From Chrysogorgia sp. JL179-B06 (lineage: Eukaryota; Cnidaria; Anthozoa; Scleralcyonacea; Chrysogorgiidae), in NCBI GenBank assembly GCA_035772405.1, contig JAYKKM010000250.1, positions 1,184,001 through 1,248,000 on the forward strand: a stretch of DNA of 64,000 nt, given 5' to 3'. The notes below the pieces were generated by a model, which saw nothing but the letters and a program-made list of their open reading frames with translations, made no database searches and was not told the origin of the DNA. The stretch's first letter is position 1. Every line of letters starts with the position of its first letter. Both the position numbers and the translations under genes were made by a program. Positions 63,793 through 64,000 of this stretch are shown in pieces.

Positions 63793-64000
63793 TCAATACA
63801 AACTAATTTAAACCTGTTCTGGATCATTTACCATCAGAAGACTCGACGTTGAATTGCTTTGCCTTTGGGAATCTTTCGAACCAAAACACTAAATTACATA
63901 ATTTACTTTTAACGATATTAATATATGTATATTAGGAAAGCTGTTAAATGTAAAACTTTTTCATTCATATGACACAGGGTTACTGTGATTTCCATGCTAT

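Larger units (their letters stand above)
60130..64000 (-). mobile_element. hAT-C, continuing past the window
   Basis: Left end CAGGGGCGCACATTTG at 60130, preceded by GGTACAGT as a possible duplication. A TTF-finger hAT gene lies on the minus strand (63119-60498) with upstream exon-like sequence to 63670. The other end lies beyond 64000. Confidence 0.65.

Overview
The window is a eukaryotic, intron-bearing, AT-rich stretch of animal genome made almost entirely of transposable elements, many nested in one another. I could not identify a convincing single-copy host gene, an rRNA or tRNA gene, or a CRISPR array. Reasons to call it an animal, most likely a marine invertebrate and perhaps a cnidarian: GT-AG introns, THAP domains, a P2X7-type cysteine-rich domain, Kolobok, P-like, DIRS and IS630/Tc1-like elements, and CR1/L2-like LINEs with (AAT)n tails. 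The species cannot be named from the sequence alone.

Layout. 0-8 kb: a ubiquitin-protease-like fragment, a decayed ZNF862-like hAT, and a hAT whose two halves face each other. 8-15.5 kb: a CR1/L2-like LINE (LINE-B) that appears to sit inside another LINE copy (LINE-A), then a broken Ty3/Gypsy pol and a HECT-ligase-like N-terminal fragment, all on the minus strand. 15.6-25.9 kb: a 10.3 kb element with 206-bp terminal inverted repeats (TIRs) and TA target duplication. It has a Tc1/IS630-type transposase at the right end and a PB1/zinc-knuckle protein at the left end. The left gene is interrupted by a complete 4.5 kb Kolobok (TTAA duplication), and two MITEs lie further right. 26.1-26.7 kb: a solo LTR with perfect 5-bp duplications inside a hairpin. 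28.1-28.4 kb: a 291-bp MITE of the P-like family. 30.0-34.5 kb: a spliced gene fusing an OTU-protease-like domain to a hAT transposase. 34.5-39.1 kb: a DIRS-type tyrosine-recombinase retrotransposon, minus strand. 39.3-50.5 kb: a six-exon hAT carrying an almost complete 6.85 kb P-like element. 52.4-60.1 kb: a LINE split by a hAT that is itself split by another LINE. 60.1 kb to the end: another hAT, minus strand, running off the window.

How the genes work together. There is no host pathway; the units are mobile elements. In the three best-preserved DNA transposons (IS630/Tc1-like, Kolobok, P-like) the same plan recurs. A transposase gene starts beside one terminal repeat, a second unrelated gene starts beside the other, and the two converge. 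The partner proteins are PB1 plus zinc knuckle, a P2X7-type cysteine-rich protein, and a C2H2-finger protein. Several breaks can be dated relative to one another because elements lie inside elements: P-like within hAT, Kolobok within the IS630-like partner gene, LINE within hAT within LINE.

Nearly every coding region carries at least one frameshift, stop or deletion, often explained by a 1-nt slip or a short tandem duplication. Most copies are therefore probably inactive, although some single-base slips could be assembly errors.
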